The position numbers were made by a program, and so were the translations under genes. Shown here piece after piece: positions 49,594 through 58,567 of a stretch of 64,000 bases of DNA. The stretch lies in contig NZ_JQLY01000001.1 in assembly GCF_000744455.1 (NCBI RefSeq), forward strand, positions 744,001-808,000, given 5' to 3'. The notes under the pieces were generated by a model. It did no database searches. It worked only from the letters and a program-made list of their open reading frames with translations, and had not been told where the DNA came from. The DNA is from Methanobacterium sp. SMA-27 (GTDB lineage: Archaea; Methanobacteriota; Methanobacteria; Methanobacteriales; Methanobacteriaceae). Numbering within the stretch: the stretch's first letter is position 1; each line of letters begins with the position of its first letter.

Positions 49594-49899
49594 ATGTCAA
49601 ATATTTTAGATGTTTTAGAAGTGCCAAAAAGTGGATACAGTTTGATTATGGAAAACAAAAAAGTTAGGGTTATGGATATGAAATTGAAACCTGGAGATAA
49701 ATCACCTATGCATAACCATCCTAATGACCATGTAGTTTATGTTTTTAATAATGCAAAGTTTAAATTAAGTTTTCCTAATGGAAATAGTGATGAATTTGAA
49801 CTCAAAGCAGGACAAGCTTTATGGATAGATGCTGGACCACACGAAACAGAAAACATTGGCAATACTAATGGTCATAACCTAGTAACAGAAATAAAATAA
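49594..49899 (+). CDS. Cupin domain protein
   Basis: This 101-residue protein is a single small cupin. Motif 1 includes PGDKSPMHNHPNDHVVYVF (residues about 33-51) with metal-ligand histidines, and motif 2 is KAGQALWIDAGPHETENIG (about 71-89). AAAGAGGTGAA precedes the ATG. Small cupins often bind metals or act on small ligands; the substrate is unknown. It ends a plus-strand run of small proteins (48780, 49130, 49445 remnant). Confidence 0.9.
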   Translation: MSNILDVLEVPKSGYSLIMENKKVRVMDMKLKPGDKSPMHNHPNDHVVYVFNNAKFKLSFPNGNSDEFELKAGQALWIDAGPHETENIGNTNGHNLVTEIK

Positions 49900-49959
49900 C
49901 TCCATGAAATCCCTAAATTATGTTTAATTTTGGTACTGTATGATAACATAATAGATCTT

Positions 49960-50476
49960 TTATTCTTTTTCCCAAGGGGTTAAACGAGGTATCCATCTTG
50001 GCACATTTTTCTTGTATTCAATATACTCATTTCCAAACCTCTTTTCTAACCCGGGTTCTTCTGAATAAACAAAATAGATGTGATTAAAAATAACTACGAA
50101 AATAAAAAATCCAAATAATTCAATAGAAGAAAAGATCATTGACTCACCGAGAATAATCATTGAAAGTCCACTTATCATGGGGTTTCTAACATATCTGTAA
50201 AGATCACCAACTACCAACCTCTTTGGAGGATCCCACGGTGCCAGAGTGCCTTTACCTACCTTAAAAAATGATTTATTAGTATAAACTACAAATCCCAATC
50301 CTAAAAGAATTAAAAATATTCCCAAAAACTAAAATAACTCCTGAAATAACTGAATTAGGAGCCAATAAATGATTATTAAACTTAAGAATAAATATTGTAG
50401 GTACTATAACAGTAAAAATTAAAGGTAAGATTAATGAGAATAAAGATCTCGCAAATAATTTCATACATTTATCCAT
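49960..50476 (-). pseudogene. Isoprenylcysteine methyltransferase-like membrane protein, frameshifted
   Basis: The first part (50476 to about 50325) encodes MDKCMKLFARSLFSLILPLI and SVISGVILV in one frame. The second (from about 50325) encodes IFLILLGLGFVVYT, DLYRYVRNPMISG and EEPGLEKRFGNEYIEYKK, which are ICMT/PEMT motifs (RNP-x-Y/M-x-G; E-x2-L). Removing one T from the five-T run (plus-strand A run 50324-50328) joins them as ILVLGIFLILL. The whole would be about 172 residues with four to five helices, a normal length for this family, which uses S-adenosylmethionine. It is either broken by a +1 insertion or a sequencing error. Confidence 0.82.
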
Positions 50477-50784
50477 AAAATTTTCTAAAGTTTATAATTA
50501 ATGAAATTTGACTTTATCTTCAATTCCATTATATGATATTGATCATTATTATTAGTATTCCCTAAATTATAATTGCAATAGCTATTATCCAATGTAAAGA
50601 AGAGTCTATACCATATTTATTCACTGAGAGCAGATTTTCGTTTAATTCTAATTCAATTCATTTTTCTCTTTTTGCCAGCTCTTTCTAAGTTTTTTTGTTC
50701 TGGTTTTAAGATCAATTCTAGATTCCGTTAATTAATTAACTCCCCATTTTTTCTATTTTAAGTTCCAGAGGAGGGATATACTAA
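50477..50784 (-). other. Spacer with possible decayed gene
   Basis: On the minus strand, frames without a start codon read IDLKTRTKKLRKSWQKEKNE (about 50735-50670) and then, after a frame change, NENLLSVNKYGIDSSLHWII ending in a short hydrophobic helix (about 50645-50565). This may be the remains of a small tail-anchored protein. Nothing else is seen in the spacer. Confidence 0.3.
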
Positions 50785-51297
50785 TTATTTTCCATTTGAT
50801 TTTGCGAGGGATACTAAATCTGCTTTTTCTTTCAATAGTTCGCTTATTATGATGGAGTTGTCATAATGCTCTAGTGATTCTCCACATTTTGGGCATGAGA
50901 AGTTGTGTTCAGATGCTTTTTCAAATTTGTATCGGTGGCCATTAGATTTACAGGCGAAAAACATATTTGCTTCTTCGTATTCAATGGATTTTTCAATTTC
51001 TTCTGATAATCTTTCATATTTTTTGGCTATTACATCGAATACATTTTCCTTCTCAAATTTCCAACTGTAAATGAACCATTTAGTCTCAGGGTCCTGGCTT
51101 TTCTTATAAGTAGCAATGCCTGCTTCATTTAATTTATATAGAACTTTTCTAACGGTATTTAGCTTTATATCGGTTTCTTCTGCTATTTCTAAGTCAAATG
51201 TTTTACCATTTAATATACATTCAATAATCGAAATACTGCCTTTTTCATTATTGGTTATATCCATTAACATTTCCTGAACAACTGTATTGGTTAGCAT
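50785..51297 (-). CDS. tfe: Transcription factor E, alpha subunit
   Basis: This 170-residue protein is archaeal TFE, the homologue of TFIIE-alpha, which helps RNA polymerase open the promoter. It has a winged helix (about 20-90: ETDIKLNTVRKVLYKLNEAG) then a coiled region (YERLSEEIEKSIEYEEANMF) and a zinc ribbon whose second knuckle is CPKCG (about residues 138-142). The first knuckle reads FACKSNGHRY, a Cys then His, instead of the common C-x2-C. GGACT before the ATG is weak. It precedes 51338 and other small genes on the same strand. Confidence 0.9.
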   Translation of the reverse strand: MLTNTVVQEMLMDITNNEKGSISIIECILNGKTFDLEIAEETDIKLNTVRKVLYKLNEAGIATYKKSQDPETKWFIYSWKFEKENVFDVIAKKYERLSEEIEKSIEYEEANMFFACKSNGHRYKFEKASEHNFSCPKCGESLEHYDNSIIISELLKEKADLVSLAKSNGK

Positions 51298-51337
51298 GGT
51301 TCTTAGTCCTCTTCATCGATAAAAAAATATTAAAAAT

Positions 51338-51625
51338 TTATAATGGTTCTAATGTTCTGATAAGTCTTTCTGCAGCATTTTTTATTTCGGGATCCTTTAT
51401 TTTATCACTTCTTGCTATTTTAAGTGCCATTTCTAGTATTTTTGGAACATCTTCTGTTGAAATGTTTTCAACCATATTGGTATAGGTCTGTCCAGATTCA
51501 TCTTCCATTTCAACCCTTTTCTCTACCATAGTATCTAACATTACTTTACATTCTTTCATTAAAGCCGGATCATCCTTCATTGCTTCACATTTAACCATAA
51601 GTTCATTGGTTTTTTTATCATCCAT
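51338..51625 (-). CDS. Hypothetical helical protein
   Basis: This 95-residue, mostly helical protein (NELMVKCEAMKDDPALMKECK, VPKILEMALKIARSDK, KNAAERLIRTLEPL) has two Cys and no membrane segment. AGGAGTG lies before the ATG. It starts upstream of the TFE gene, on the same strand with 40 bp between, so cotranscription is likely. No family is recognised. Confidence 0.72.
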   Translation of the reverse strand: MDDKKTNELMVKCEAMKDDPALMKECKVMLDTMVEKRVEMEDESGQTYTNMVENISTEDVPKILEMALKIARSDKIKDPEIKNAAERLIRTLEPL

Positions 51626-51713
51626 TTATAAACACTCCTATTTGTTAATGATATAATCTCTAAATGAAAATAATTATAAAATAAAATTACTTTAGTTCTT
51701 AATTATTTTTTTT

Positions 51714-51884
51714 TTACATAGTCATTTTTGCAGGTCCTGAAAGGAATGGTAATGATATTTTCCCATGTAGATATGCAGATGTGATTTCGTTTTGTTTTAA
51801 AAAGTAACCACAATGTTGGCATTTAACTCCTTTGTTTTGTTTTTTCATGAATCCACCATCTGTTTTATGGATTAAATTGCTCAT
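51714..51884 (-). CDS. Small protein with one CxxC motif
   Basis: The 56-residue product (MSNLIHKTDGGFMKKQNKG, VKCQHCGYFLKQNE) has one CxxC and then a neutral tail (LHGKISLPFLSGPAKMTM). A strong GGTGATAA site precedes ATG 51884; a GTG at 51896 is less likely. It could bind metal as a dimer. Unknown function. Confidence 0.6.
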   Translation of the reverse strand: MSNLIHKTDGGFMKKQNKGVKCQHCGYFLKQNEITSAYLHGKISLPFLSGPAKMTM

Positions 51885-52321
51885 TTTTATCACCATCTTT
51901 CTAAATCAGTTTGTAATTTTGATTTACGAGAAAATTAGTCTTATAAGTATTTTATAAAACTGGATGTGTACTATTTGGGATGTATTGAGGGATTTACTTT
52001 TTTAATCGAAAATTAAAATAAAGGGATATTTGTAAGTTTTTTATAATCGGAGGCGAGCAGGGATATATTGCTTTTTTTTCACAAAAAAAATAAAGCGGTA
52101 TATTTTTGGTAAAAATAATAAATGTTAAGTGAGTTTTCCCTACTCTATTAAATATATTAGGTGTACGTACTATATACAATTTATCATTTTTAATAATAAA
52201 CTTTTTATATTTATAAATTTTTTTAAATATTTTCTGAACAATCAAATATACTTTTTCTAAAAAATTGATATGATGTGAAGTTCAAAATATATTAAAGTGA
52301 GAAAAAAGGAGCTGATATGTT
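51885..52321. other. Intergenic region, 437 bp
   Basis: Long runs of T and A dominate (for example around 52070-52090). Frames seen on the minus strand have no ribosome binding site and a composition unlike a protein. AAAAAGGAGCTGAT before 52322 is the ribosome binding site for the DUF2769 gene. Confidence 0.5.
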
Positions 52322-52615
52322 ATGGATAAATTTGAACAATTAATGAATGATGTTGGTAAAATGTCACCAGGTGATCAAAACAAAGCCATAGAAGAATATA
52401 AAGCTTCATGTATCTGTCCCACTTGTCCAACATGGAATAAATGTGCTGATGATGCCAATGAAAAACTTTTCTGTGTAACAGGAAAAAGTGTTAGTTGTAT
52501 CACAGAACCCAAAGGTTGTATGTGCCCTACATGTCCATTAGCCCAATCTCTTGATGTGGGAATGGAACGTAACACATATTGTTTAAAAGGCTCTGAAATG
52601 GAACAAAGAGGATAA
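52322..52615 (+). CDS. DUF2769-family Cys-rich protein, copy 1
   Basis: This 97-residue protein has Cys motifs CICPTCPTWNKCADDANEK (about residues 29-47), FCVTGKSVSC and CMCPTCP near the end, a pattern of DUF2769 proteins in methanogens and other anaerobes. Ten Cys probably bind metals such as zinc or iron-sulfur clusters. AAGGAGCTGAT precedes the ATG. A close paralogue, copy 2, lies at 63039. The function is unknown. Confidence 0.88.
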   Translation: MDKFEQLMNDVGKMSPGDQNKAIEEYKASCICPTCPTWNKCADDANEKLFCVTGKSVSCITEPKGCMCPTCPLAQSLDVGMERNTYCLKGSEMEQRG

Positions 52616-52737
52616 AAAGAATCAATTAGTGGATTGCAATTTTTTACAACTAAAATATTTTAAAGGTTTAATTTGAGGAATTTCAAAATTATCGAAAATG
52701 GGCATAAGCTATTTGATACTACAGAATTAATTTTTTT

Positions 52738-52905
52738 TCAGAAATTAACTAAAAACAGATAATATATAGCAACAGCTGCCAAAACAATCAATACATTTAC
52801 AATTAACCGTTTCAGAAGGTCATTGCTAAAATATTTAAAATCTAAAAAGACTATGATAACCACGAATAAAATTACATATAATATATTTACTATTAGATTT
52901 GCCAT
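52738..52905 (-). CDS. Small two-span membrane protein
   Basis: This 55-residue product has two hydrophobic helices (about 2-20 and 33-53) around a short polar loop (DFKYFSNDLLKR). A strong GGTGAT site precedes the ATG at 52905. No family is recognised. Confidence 0.58.
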   Translation of the reverse strand: MANLIVNILYVILFVVIIVFLDFKYFSNDLLKRLIVNVLIVLAAVAIYYLFLVNF

Positions 52906-53173
52906 TTTAAATCACCAATTTTTTTATATCATTTATACAGACTACATGCTCTGATTATTGTAGATGATTACTTCATATAAATATGTTTAAGGCATATTTC
53001 CAATCCTTTCCTCTGGTGTCAAGTATCTAAACTCAGGGCTGCAGATCGGCTGAACAAAATAAAACTCAAATAAAGCATTACTATACAATAGTTCCTTTCT
53101 AAGGAGTGAAGAAAAAAACTATTAATTGGTTAAACCAATAGTAATATTGATAAAGTATCTGAGGTGAAAAAAA

Positions 53174-53395
53174 ATGGCAAACCCTATATTAGCCCTGATT
53201 ATATCTTTCTTTTTGCCGGGTATCGGTACGGTATACGCCGGAAATATAATGAAGGGAATAATAATTTTCATTGTAGCAGTGATATTAGGAGCATTGGCAA
53301 CAGTCTTTTTATTGGGAATCGTTGCGTATATACTCTACGTCATTGTATGGCTTTACGGTATGTACGATGCTTACACAACTGCTAGTGCCACGTAA
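53174..53395 (+). CDS. Small two-span membrane protein
   Basis: This 73-residue protein (MANPILALIISFFLPGIGTV, YAGNIMKGIIIFIVAVILGA) has two to three hydrophobic helices with a LPGIGTVYAG turn, as in TM2-like small membrane proteins. AGGTGAAA precedes the ATG. It ends TTASAT. Function unknown. Confidence 0.75.
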   Translation: MANPILALIISFFLPGIGTVYAGNIMKGIIIFIVAVILGALATVFLLGIVAYILYVIVWLYGMYDAYTTASAT

Positions 53396-53549
53396 GTTAA
53401 ATATTTCTTTTTTTATTTTTTTACTAAATTCGTATCAATTCAAGTTGTTTAAAAGAAATTAATTGTTAAATCTATCAGCCTACTTTAGCATTAATAACTA
53501 TTTATACATAGTATTAATAAATAGGATTAATATTAAAGGGGGAATAAAT

Positions 53550-53774
53550 TTATGGATTTAAATATTCTGTGGTTTGTACCTTTAGCTCCAACTTGCCAAG
53601 CTCTTTTAGAACAACACCTTTATTATGTAAAATTTCAATATTTTCAGGTTCCAATTTCAAAACCCGATCCAAACACTTTAAAGCATGTTCATACTCTAAT
53701 CGTTCTATAAATTCATAACATTCATTAATCAATTTATCATTATTTCGATTTTTTAACTTGTCAAATACAGCCAT
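53550..53774 (-). CDS. TPR-containing protein, short or truncated
   Basis: This 74-residue product starts with a good GAGGTAAGT site and reads MAVFDKLKNRNNDKLINECY and then one and a half TPR helices (EYEHALKCLDRVLKLEPEN, IEILHNKGVVLKELGK). TPR proteins usually carry more repeats; here the repeat breaks off into LELKVQTTEYLNP, so a frameshift or truncation is likely. A role in protein interaction is generic. Confidence 0.65.
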   Translation of the reverse strand: MAVFDKLKNRNNDKLINECYEFIERLEYEHALKCLDRVLKLEPENIEILHNKGVVLKELGKLELKVQTTEYLNP

Positions 53775-54001
53775 ACTTACCTCATAAATTATTTTAAAAC
53801 ATCAAACAAGTATTAATTTAATTTCTTTTAATTAATTGGTTATGATTTTTTTTATTAATATAATTCTTTAATAAATTTTTTTTTGAATATTTCTTAATCT
53901 ACATCTTTGCTGAATTTGGGCGTGATTTGGGCGTAAATAATGAATGAAATACGCATGAATTGTGTATAATGCTTTATATAATGTTTAATAGAGGGAGTTT
54001 T

Positions 54002-55162
54002 ATGTCATTTTTATCGCTGGTGGTTAAAAATCCATTCAGAAACAAGACTAGAAGTGCCCTTGCCATTACTGGTATTGCAATTGGAATAATTGTAATAGTG
54101 GCTTTAGGAATGGTTACGGGAGGCCTTAAGAACTCAACGCAGAGTACGCTTAAGGCAGGTTCAGCTGAAGTGACAGTCGTTCAAGCTGGATCAAACGGAA
54201 TGGGATCAAGTGGTAGTTTAAACGAAAGTTATGTTACATCTCTACTTAACGTAAGTGGTGTTAAAAGTACAGCTGGAATTTTAAGGGCAACTAATACCTC
54301 AACTGAAAGTGTAAGCTCAAACACTAGTCAAGGAGGCGGTTTTGGTGGTGGTCTTACAATAACGGGTATAGACTCAAATATGTTAAGTCTGGAAGGTATT
54401 GATAGTGTTAATGGAACACTATTCACAAATACCAGTACTGATCAAGTTATAATAGGAAAAACTGAAGCTCAAAGTCTTAACAAAACAGTAGGAGATACAG
54501 TAAATCTGTTAGGGCAAAATTTCACAATAACTGGAATATTTGAAACAGGTAATTTCATGACGGATAATGGAATTTTGATGCCTCTTTCAACATTACAAAA
54601 TCTCACAAATAATAATGGAAAAGTCAGCAATATACTTGTAAAAGTAACAGACAATGCAAATGTCACCTCAGTAAGCAATTCAATAACTTCTGCTTATCCT
54701 AATGAACTTTCTACAACAACTGCTGCCTCTTCAGCTGATAGAATAAACCAAGGATTAAGTTTCATAGACACGGCTAGCTGGGCAATATCACTTTTAGCCA
54801 TTTTTATCGGCGCTGTTGGAGTTATTAACACAATGGTAATGACGGTTTATGAAAGAACAAGAGAAATAGGAGTATTAAAAGCAGTAGGATGGAAGGATAG
54901 TAGAATATTAGGGATGATACTTGGAGAATCAATTGTGCTCACACTCTTGGCATTTGTTATTGGATCAATAATAGCTGTCGTAGGGGTAGAAGTTCTATTA
55001 ACTATAGTTCCATCTGTAGGAAGCGTGATTACACCCTCCTTTTCAATCGATATATTCCTCAGGGCATTTGGTGTTGCGGTAATTGTCGGTGTCATAGGTG
55101 GATTATATCCAGCTTACAGGGCAAGTAGATTATCCCCAACGGAGGCACTGCGCTATGAATAA
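54002..55162 (+). CDS. ABC transporter permease, MacB/FtsX type
   Basis: This 386-residue protein has one N-terminal helix (about 18-40), a large outer domain rich in Ser, Thr and Asn (residues 45-260, MacB-PCD-like) and three C-terminal helices (about 265-290, 320-345 and 355-375) with the FtsX motif VYERTREIGVLKAVGW. These transporters act as lipoprotein or peptide mechanotransmitters or exporters. ATG 54002 after GAGGGAG is preferred over 53960. It overlaps the ATPase gene at 55155 by eight bases, so the two are co-translated. Confidence 0.92.
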   Translation: MSFLSLVVKNPFRNKTRSALAITGIAIGIIVIVALGMVTGGLKNSTQSTLKAGSAEVTVVQAGSNGMGSSGSLNESYVTSLLNVSGVKSTAGILRATNTSTESVSSNTSQGGGFGGGLTITGIDSNMLSLEGIDSVNGTLFTNTSTDQVIIGKTEAQSLNKTVGDTVNLLGQNFTITGIFETGNFMTDNGILMPLSTLQNLTNNNGKVSNILVKVTDNANVTSVSNSITSAYPNELSTTTAASSADRINQGLSFIDTASWAISLLAIFIGAVGVINTMVMTVYERTREIGVLKAVGWKDSRILGMILGESIVLTLLAFVIGSIIAVVGVEVLLTIVPSVGSVITPSFSIDIFLRAFGVAVIVGVIGGLYPAYRASRLSPTEALRYE

Positions 55163-55838
55163 AAACGAAAACATCATAGAAATAAGAGATCTGAAAAAAA
55201 GCTATGATAATGGAAAAATAAAGGCTCTAAATGGCATGAATTTGAATGTGAAAAAGGGAGAATTCATATCTATAATGGGTCCTTCTGGTTCAGGAAAATC
55301 CTCTTTACTTAACATGATAGGCGGATTAGACGTGGCAGATGAGGGAACCATAAACGTGGCTGGTATTGATATGATGAGTAGCAAAAACCTGAACAAATTT
55401 CGATCAAAAGAAATAGGGTTTGTCTTCCAAATGCACAACTTGATACCAAACTTAACTGTGGTTGAGAACGTGGAAATTCCAATGTATGAAACCAATACAA
55501 ATTCTAAAGACATGCGAAAAAGAGCATTGGATATTTTAAAATCAGTTGGTCTAGAAGATAAAGTAGATCAAAAACCTACTAAACTATCTGGTGGACAAAG
55601 GCAAAGAGTTGCAATAGCTCGTGCTCTTATAAACCACCCATCAATTATTTTAGCCGATGAACCTACAGGATCTTTGGATTCTAAAACTGGAGAAGTTATC
55701 CTTGACTTGTTGAAAGATCTTCATAAAAAAGAGAACGTAACATTGGTCATGGTTACACATGAACCATACGTAGGAAACATGGCTGAAAGAATTATCACAG
55801 TATTGGATGGAAAATGTCTAACAGATAACAAAACATAA
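55155..55838 (+). CDS. ABC transporter ATP-binding protein (MacB/LolD type)
   Basis: This 227-residue ATPase has Walker A (GPSGSGKSS), Q loop, signature LSGGQRQRV, Walker B ([12 protein letters not shown]) and the switch His (MVTHE). It is typical of the MacB/LolD group and pairs with permease 54002. GGAGG lies 10 bases before the ATG, inside the permease gene. The transported compound is unknown. Confidence 0.95.
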   Translation: MNKNENIIEIRDLKKSYDNGKIKALNGMNLNVKKGEFISIMGPSGSGKSSLLNMIGGLDVADEGTINVAGIDMMSSKNLNKFRSKEIGFVFQMHNLIPNLTVVENVEIPMYETNTNSKDMRKRALDILKSVGLEDKVDQKPTKLSGGQRQRVAIARALINHPSIILADEPTGSLDSKTGEVILDLLKDLHKKENVTLVMVTHEPYVGNMAERIITVLDGKCLTDNKT

Positions 55839-55989
55839 ACAAAAATCTCTTTTTATTTTTTTTTGAATTTATTTAATTGAAATCAAAAAAAATATTGTAA
55901 GAAATTTGATGGGGGTGGCCACTGTAAAAGTTGAAAAATTCTATGTCTTAAATTGATATATTTTAAGAAGAAATTAATGGAGTAAAAAT

Positions 55990-56253
55990 ATGAATAAAGA
56001 GATTTGGTGGGTATTTGCTGGTACAGCAGGGGGACCTAATCGTGCCAGGATTGTTAAGATGTTAAATGAAAGACCTTGTAACGCCCATCAACTTGCTGAA
56101 AAACTTGATCTTGATTATAAGACTATACGTCACCATTTGAAAATATTAAAAAATAAAAATATGATTGTCGCTGGGAAAACCAAATATGGGACTTTATATT
56201 TCCTTTCAACTAAAATGGAAGAGAATTATAACATTTTAAATGAAATTTTTTGA
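55990..56253 (+). CDS. ArsR-like winged-helix regulator
   Basis: This 87-residue protein starts IWWVFAGTAGGPNRARIVKM and has the winged helix NAHQLAEKLDLDYKTIRHHL, then KNKNMIVAGKTKYGTLYFLS as the wing. It lacks metal-binding Cys. GGAG precedes the ATG. It lies 62 bp before the membrane protein gene 56316, an arrangement seen for archaeal wHTH/membrane pairs. It may sense state through that partner, which is inference. Confidence 0.88.
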   Translation: MNKEIWWVFAGTAGGPNRARIVKMLNERPCNAHQLAEKLDLDYKTIRHHLKILKNKNMIVAGKTKYGTLYFLSTKMEENYNILNEIF

Positions 56254-56315
56254 ATTTATGTTAAAAAATTAAAAAGTGAAAAAATAGAAAATTAATAATT
56301 TAATAGGATTAAAAA

Positions 56316-56651
56316 ATGGTAACAGAAATAGGGCCTACAGTGATAATATTAATTTACTTAGCATTTGCAATGGGCCTTGCAAATGTTTGTTTATTATTAG
56401 GACTCCTTAATTCATATTGGAAAACATATAAAGAAATAAAATCACAATTCACCATAGGTCTATTGTATTTTGGATCTTTTCTCATTATTCAAAATATTTT
56501 AGTTACAATTGCATTGGTGGTTCCATTAATAGTACATCTAGTGCCGTTTGCAATATCCAATTCCGAATTTGGACCCCAAATTGTATTCATCTTAATCAAT
56601 ATGATCCAACTAGTTGCACTTAGTATCCTTTACAAAATAACCAAAAATTAG
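56316..56651 (+). CDS. Three-span membrane protein paired with a winged-helix regulator
   Basis: This 111-residue protein has about three hydrophobic helices (residues 6-30, 43-75 and 88-108). It has few charged residues except near ENYWKTYKEIKS-like residues 32-42. AGGA lies a short way before the ATG. It follows the wHTH gene and is probably cotranscribed. The family is unknown to me. Confidence 0.72.
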   Translation: MVTEIGPTVIILIYLAFAMGLANVCLLLGLLNSYWKTYKEIKSQFTIGLLYFGSFLIIQNILVTIALVVPLIVHLVPFAISNSEFGPQIVFILINMIQLVALSILYKITKN

Positions 56652-57071
56652 TACCTATGGTTCTTGAACTTTTACTCTTTGAATAAGTGTTAATCTTTGA
56701 TTTTCATTGTTATTTTGGAATTTAAATTAGATACTAATTTACTCCTGATTGGAATAATAAAGAAATTATATTGGCTATAGGTATAAAGTAGATATATCCC
56801 CCATAAATACTTCTTATTTATAATAAGCAAGATAAACAATTGAAAATCATTTTTTAAATAAATAACAGTTAGATTATATTAACGTTAAAAAATGTAAGGC
56901 CAAAAAATAAAAGAAAGCCACATTAAAGAAAGATTAATTTCAATAAAGGATATAAAATTGTAATATTTCTTTAGAATGATTTGCATTTAATTTTTAGGTT
57001 ATAATAATATATACCAGTTAATAGAAAATATTAATTAATAAATCCTACAAATATTCTATGGAGAGAGATAT
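56652..57071. other. Intergenic region, 420 bp
   Basis: No ORF or RNA gene was found. CTTATT-TAT-AATAAG at 56813-56827 is a short inverted repeat within AT-rich DNA, perhaps by chance. Confidence 0.45.
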
Positions 57072-57341
57072 ATGTCCAGAATGTCTTCAGTTTATTTAGA
57101 GATAGATGAATTTGAAATTACTGACGTTACTCGTCATTATTATGCAGATGGAAAAGCACATTTTAAGTTTAACAGAAATACTAGAAATACTAGAATATAC
57201 ATTCATCTAAAAAGTAAAGAAGATCAACGGATGAAGTTAATTTATAAAGATGAAAATGGTACTTTACAGGTTGACTCACATCTCGCTCTAACTTCAATAA
57301 CTTGTAAAGATGGGGTTATAACAGTAAATATGGAAAGATAG
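57072..57341 (+). CDS. Hypothetical beta-rich protein
   Basis: This 89-residue product (MSRMSSVYLEIDEFEITDVT, AHFKFNRNTRNTRIYIHLKS, TSITCKDGVITVNMER) is predicted to be mostly beta-strand. GGAGAGAG precedes the ATG. It has no membrane segment and no known family. It stands alone. Confidence 0.65.
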   Translation: MSRMSSVYLEIDEFEITDVTRHYYADGKAHFKFNRNTRNTRIYIHLKSKEDQRMKLIYKDENGTLQVDSHLALTSITCKDGVITVNMER

Positions 57342-57822
57342 CTTGTTTTCCAAATGATCTATGACTAAAATATGTATTCTTTAGATTTAAGGAAGTTCTT
57401 TAAGATGTATATCATTTTTTTTATTTTATTTGAATAAATTCATATAATTTTCATATCAACGGAAAATAATAGATAAATTTATTTCGTCATACGGTACTAT
57501 AACGAAGTAGAGTATTTTCATCGAAAATTTAATGGCTCCATAGCCTATTGATGTAAAAATATAACTAAGTCAGATGAAAATATCTTTTTAATAGATTTAG
57601 AAATTAGAAAAAATATCTGATCTTTGAGATAAATAAAAAAAATCTACGAAACATACCAATTTGATATGCGGAGTATAGATGTACCAGTTAATTTATTATG
57701 CTTTCGGTGTTTTTTATATTTTCAATTAAAAATTAACATTTAAAAACTCATTATTTGAGTGTTATTCATCAATATTCTTAAAACAATAAAAGTTATATAA
57801 TCTGCAAACAATCATGGTATAT
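57342..57822. other. Intergenic region, 481 bp, upstream of tRNA-Leu
   Basis: No gene was found. The end of the stretch holds the tRNA promoter (TATA-like TTATATAAT at 57791-57799). Confidence 0.5.
57791..57799 (+). promoter_or_regulatory. TATA box of tRNA-Leu
   Basis: TTATATAAT ends 23 bp before the mature 5' end of the tRNA, the normal distance for an archaeal TATA box. Confidence 0.65.
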
Positions 57823-57905
57823 TGCAGGGGTACCCGAGCGGTCAAAGGGGGTGGACTCAAGATCCTCTGGCGCAGGCCTACAAGGGTTCGAATCCCTTCC
57901 CCTGC
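57823..57905 (+). tRNA. tRNA-Leu (anticodon CAA)
   Basis: This 83-nt tRNA has a 7-bp acceptor (GCAGGGG with CCCCTGC), a D stem CCC/GGG, the anticodon loop CTCAAGA with anticodon CAA, a long variable arm (GGC-GCAG-GCC) as in class II Leu tRNAs, and the T arm AAGGG-TTCGAAT-CCCTT. No intron is seen and CCA is not encoded. The anticodon stem has one T-T mismatch (second pair of GTGGA/TCCTC), which may be tolerated. A TATA box lies upstream. Confidence 0.95.
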
Positions 57906-58567
57906 ACTTATTTTAAGTTTTTTTATATTATTCTCCAATATCTATTAGTCTTTTATAAAATAAATTATCTTATGTTTTTTTAATAACCTTATATGATAAT
58001 TACGGTGTATTGTTAAGAATTAACTCTTTCACAATTCAATAGGCATTAAGTGGCATTTTTAATTATTAATTAACATTTTAGCCCAATATTTACTTCCAGT
58101 GCACAACCATAATAATTGTTTCTTTCAAACTTTTCCCTTCATTTAATGTTTAAATTCATAAACATAAAGTTTAAATACTTAAATGTTTACATTTAACTTT
58201 AAATTATCATAAGAAATTGTCTAAAAACCCTAAAAATTATGTTCAATAATTTAATAGAAAATTTAGAGGAAAAGTATGATGAAAAATACCTATTACTACC
58301 ATTATTTGGTGTATTAATCTGTTTTTACATTAATTTGTAAAATAAATGATAATAGCCTAGATTTTGATTTGAAAATAGATGACCCAATAAAATTTTTAGT
58401 AACTGAATTAAAATTTTTAAATAGGAATTTTAATAAAAAATACTTCAGAGCAACTGGAACCCTTAAAAAAGGAATGAATTAAGTGCAATCAAAAAATGAA
58501 TACATAAATAACATTTAAAATTAGAATCCTTGTAAAAAAAAGAAAAAAAGAAAGTTCACAGTATATC
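57906..58567. other. Intergenic region, 662 bp, with decayed ORF pieces
   Basis: Oligo-T runs after the tRNA (57909-57926) probably end it. From 58239 a 33-codon frame (MFNNLIENLEEKYDEKYLLL then a short hydrophobic end) is followed by another start-less frame encoding DPIKFLVTELKFLNRNFNKK and GTLKKGMN to about 58482. They look like remains of one gene. The area near 58139-58200 repeats TTTAAAT and TTTAAATACTTAAATG motifs. Confidence 0.4.

Noticed and set aside
51994..52245. Minus-strand 83-codon frame
   Set aside because: Lys/Ile/Phe-rich translation of AT-rich spacer without ribosome binding site or motif.
53164..53385. Alternative plus-strand frame over the 73-residue membrane protein
   Set aside because: The frame at 53174 has the AGGTGA site and hydrophobic helices; the other is rich in Tyr, Arg and Cys without pattern.
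57823..57905. Integrated element using the tRNA-Leu 3' end as attachment site
   Set aside because: No integrase gene is present and I could not see a second copy of the tRNA 3' end within the window.
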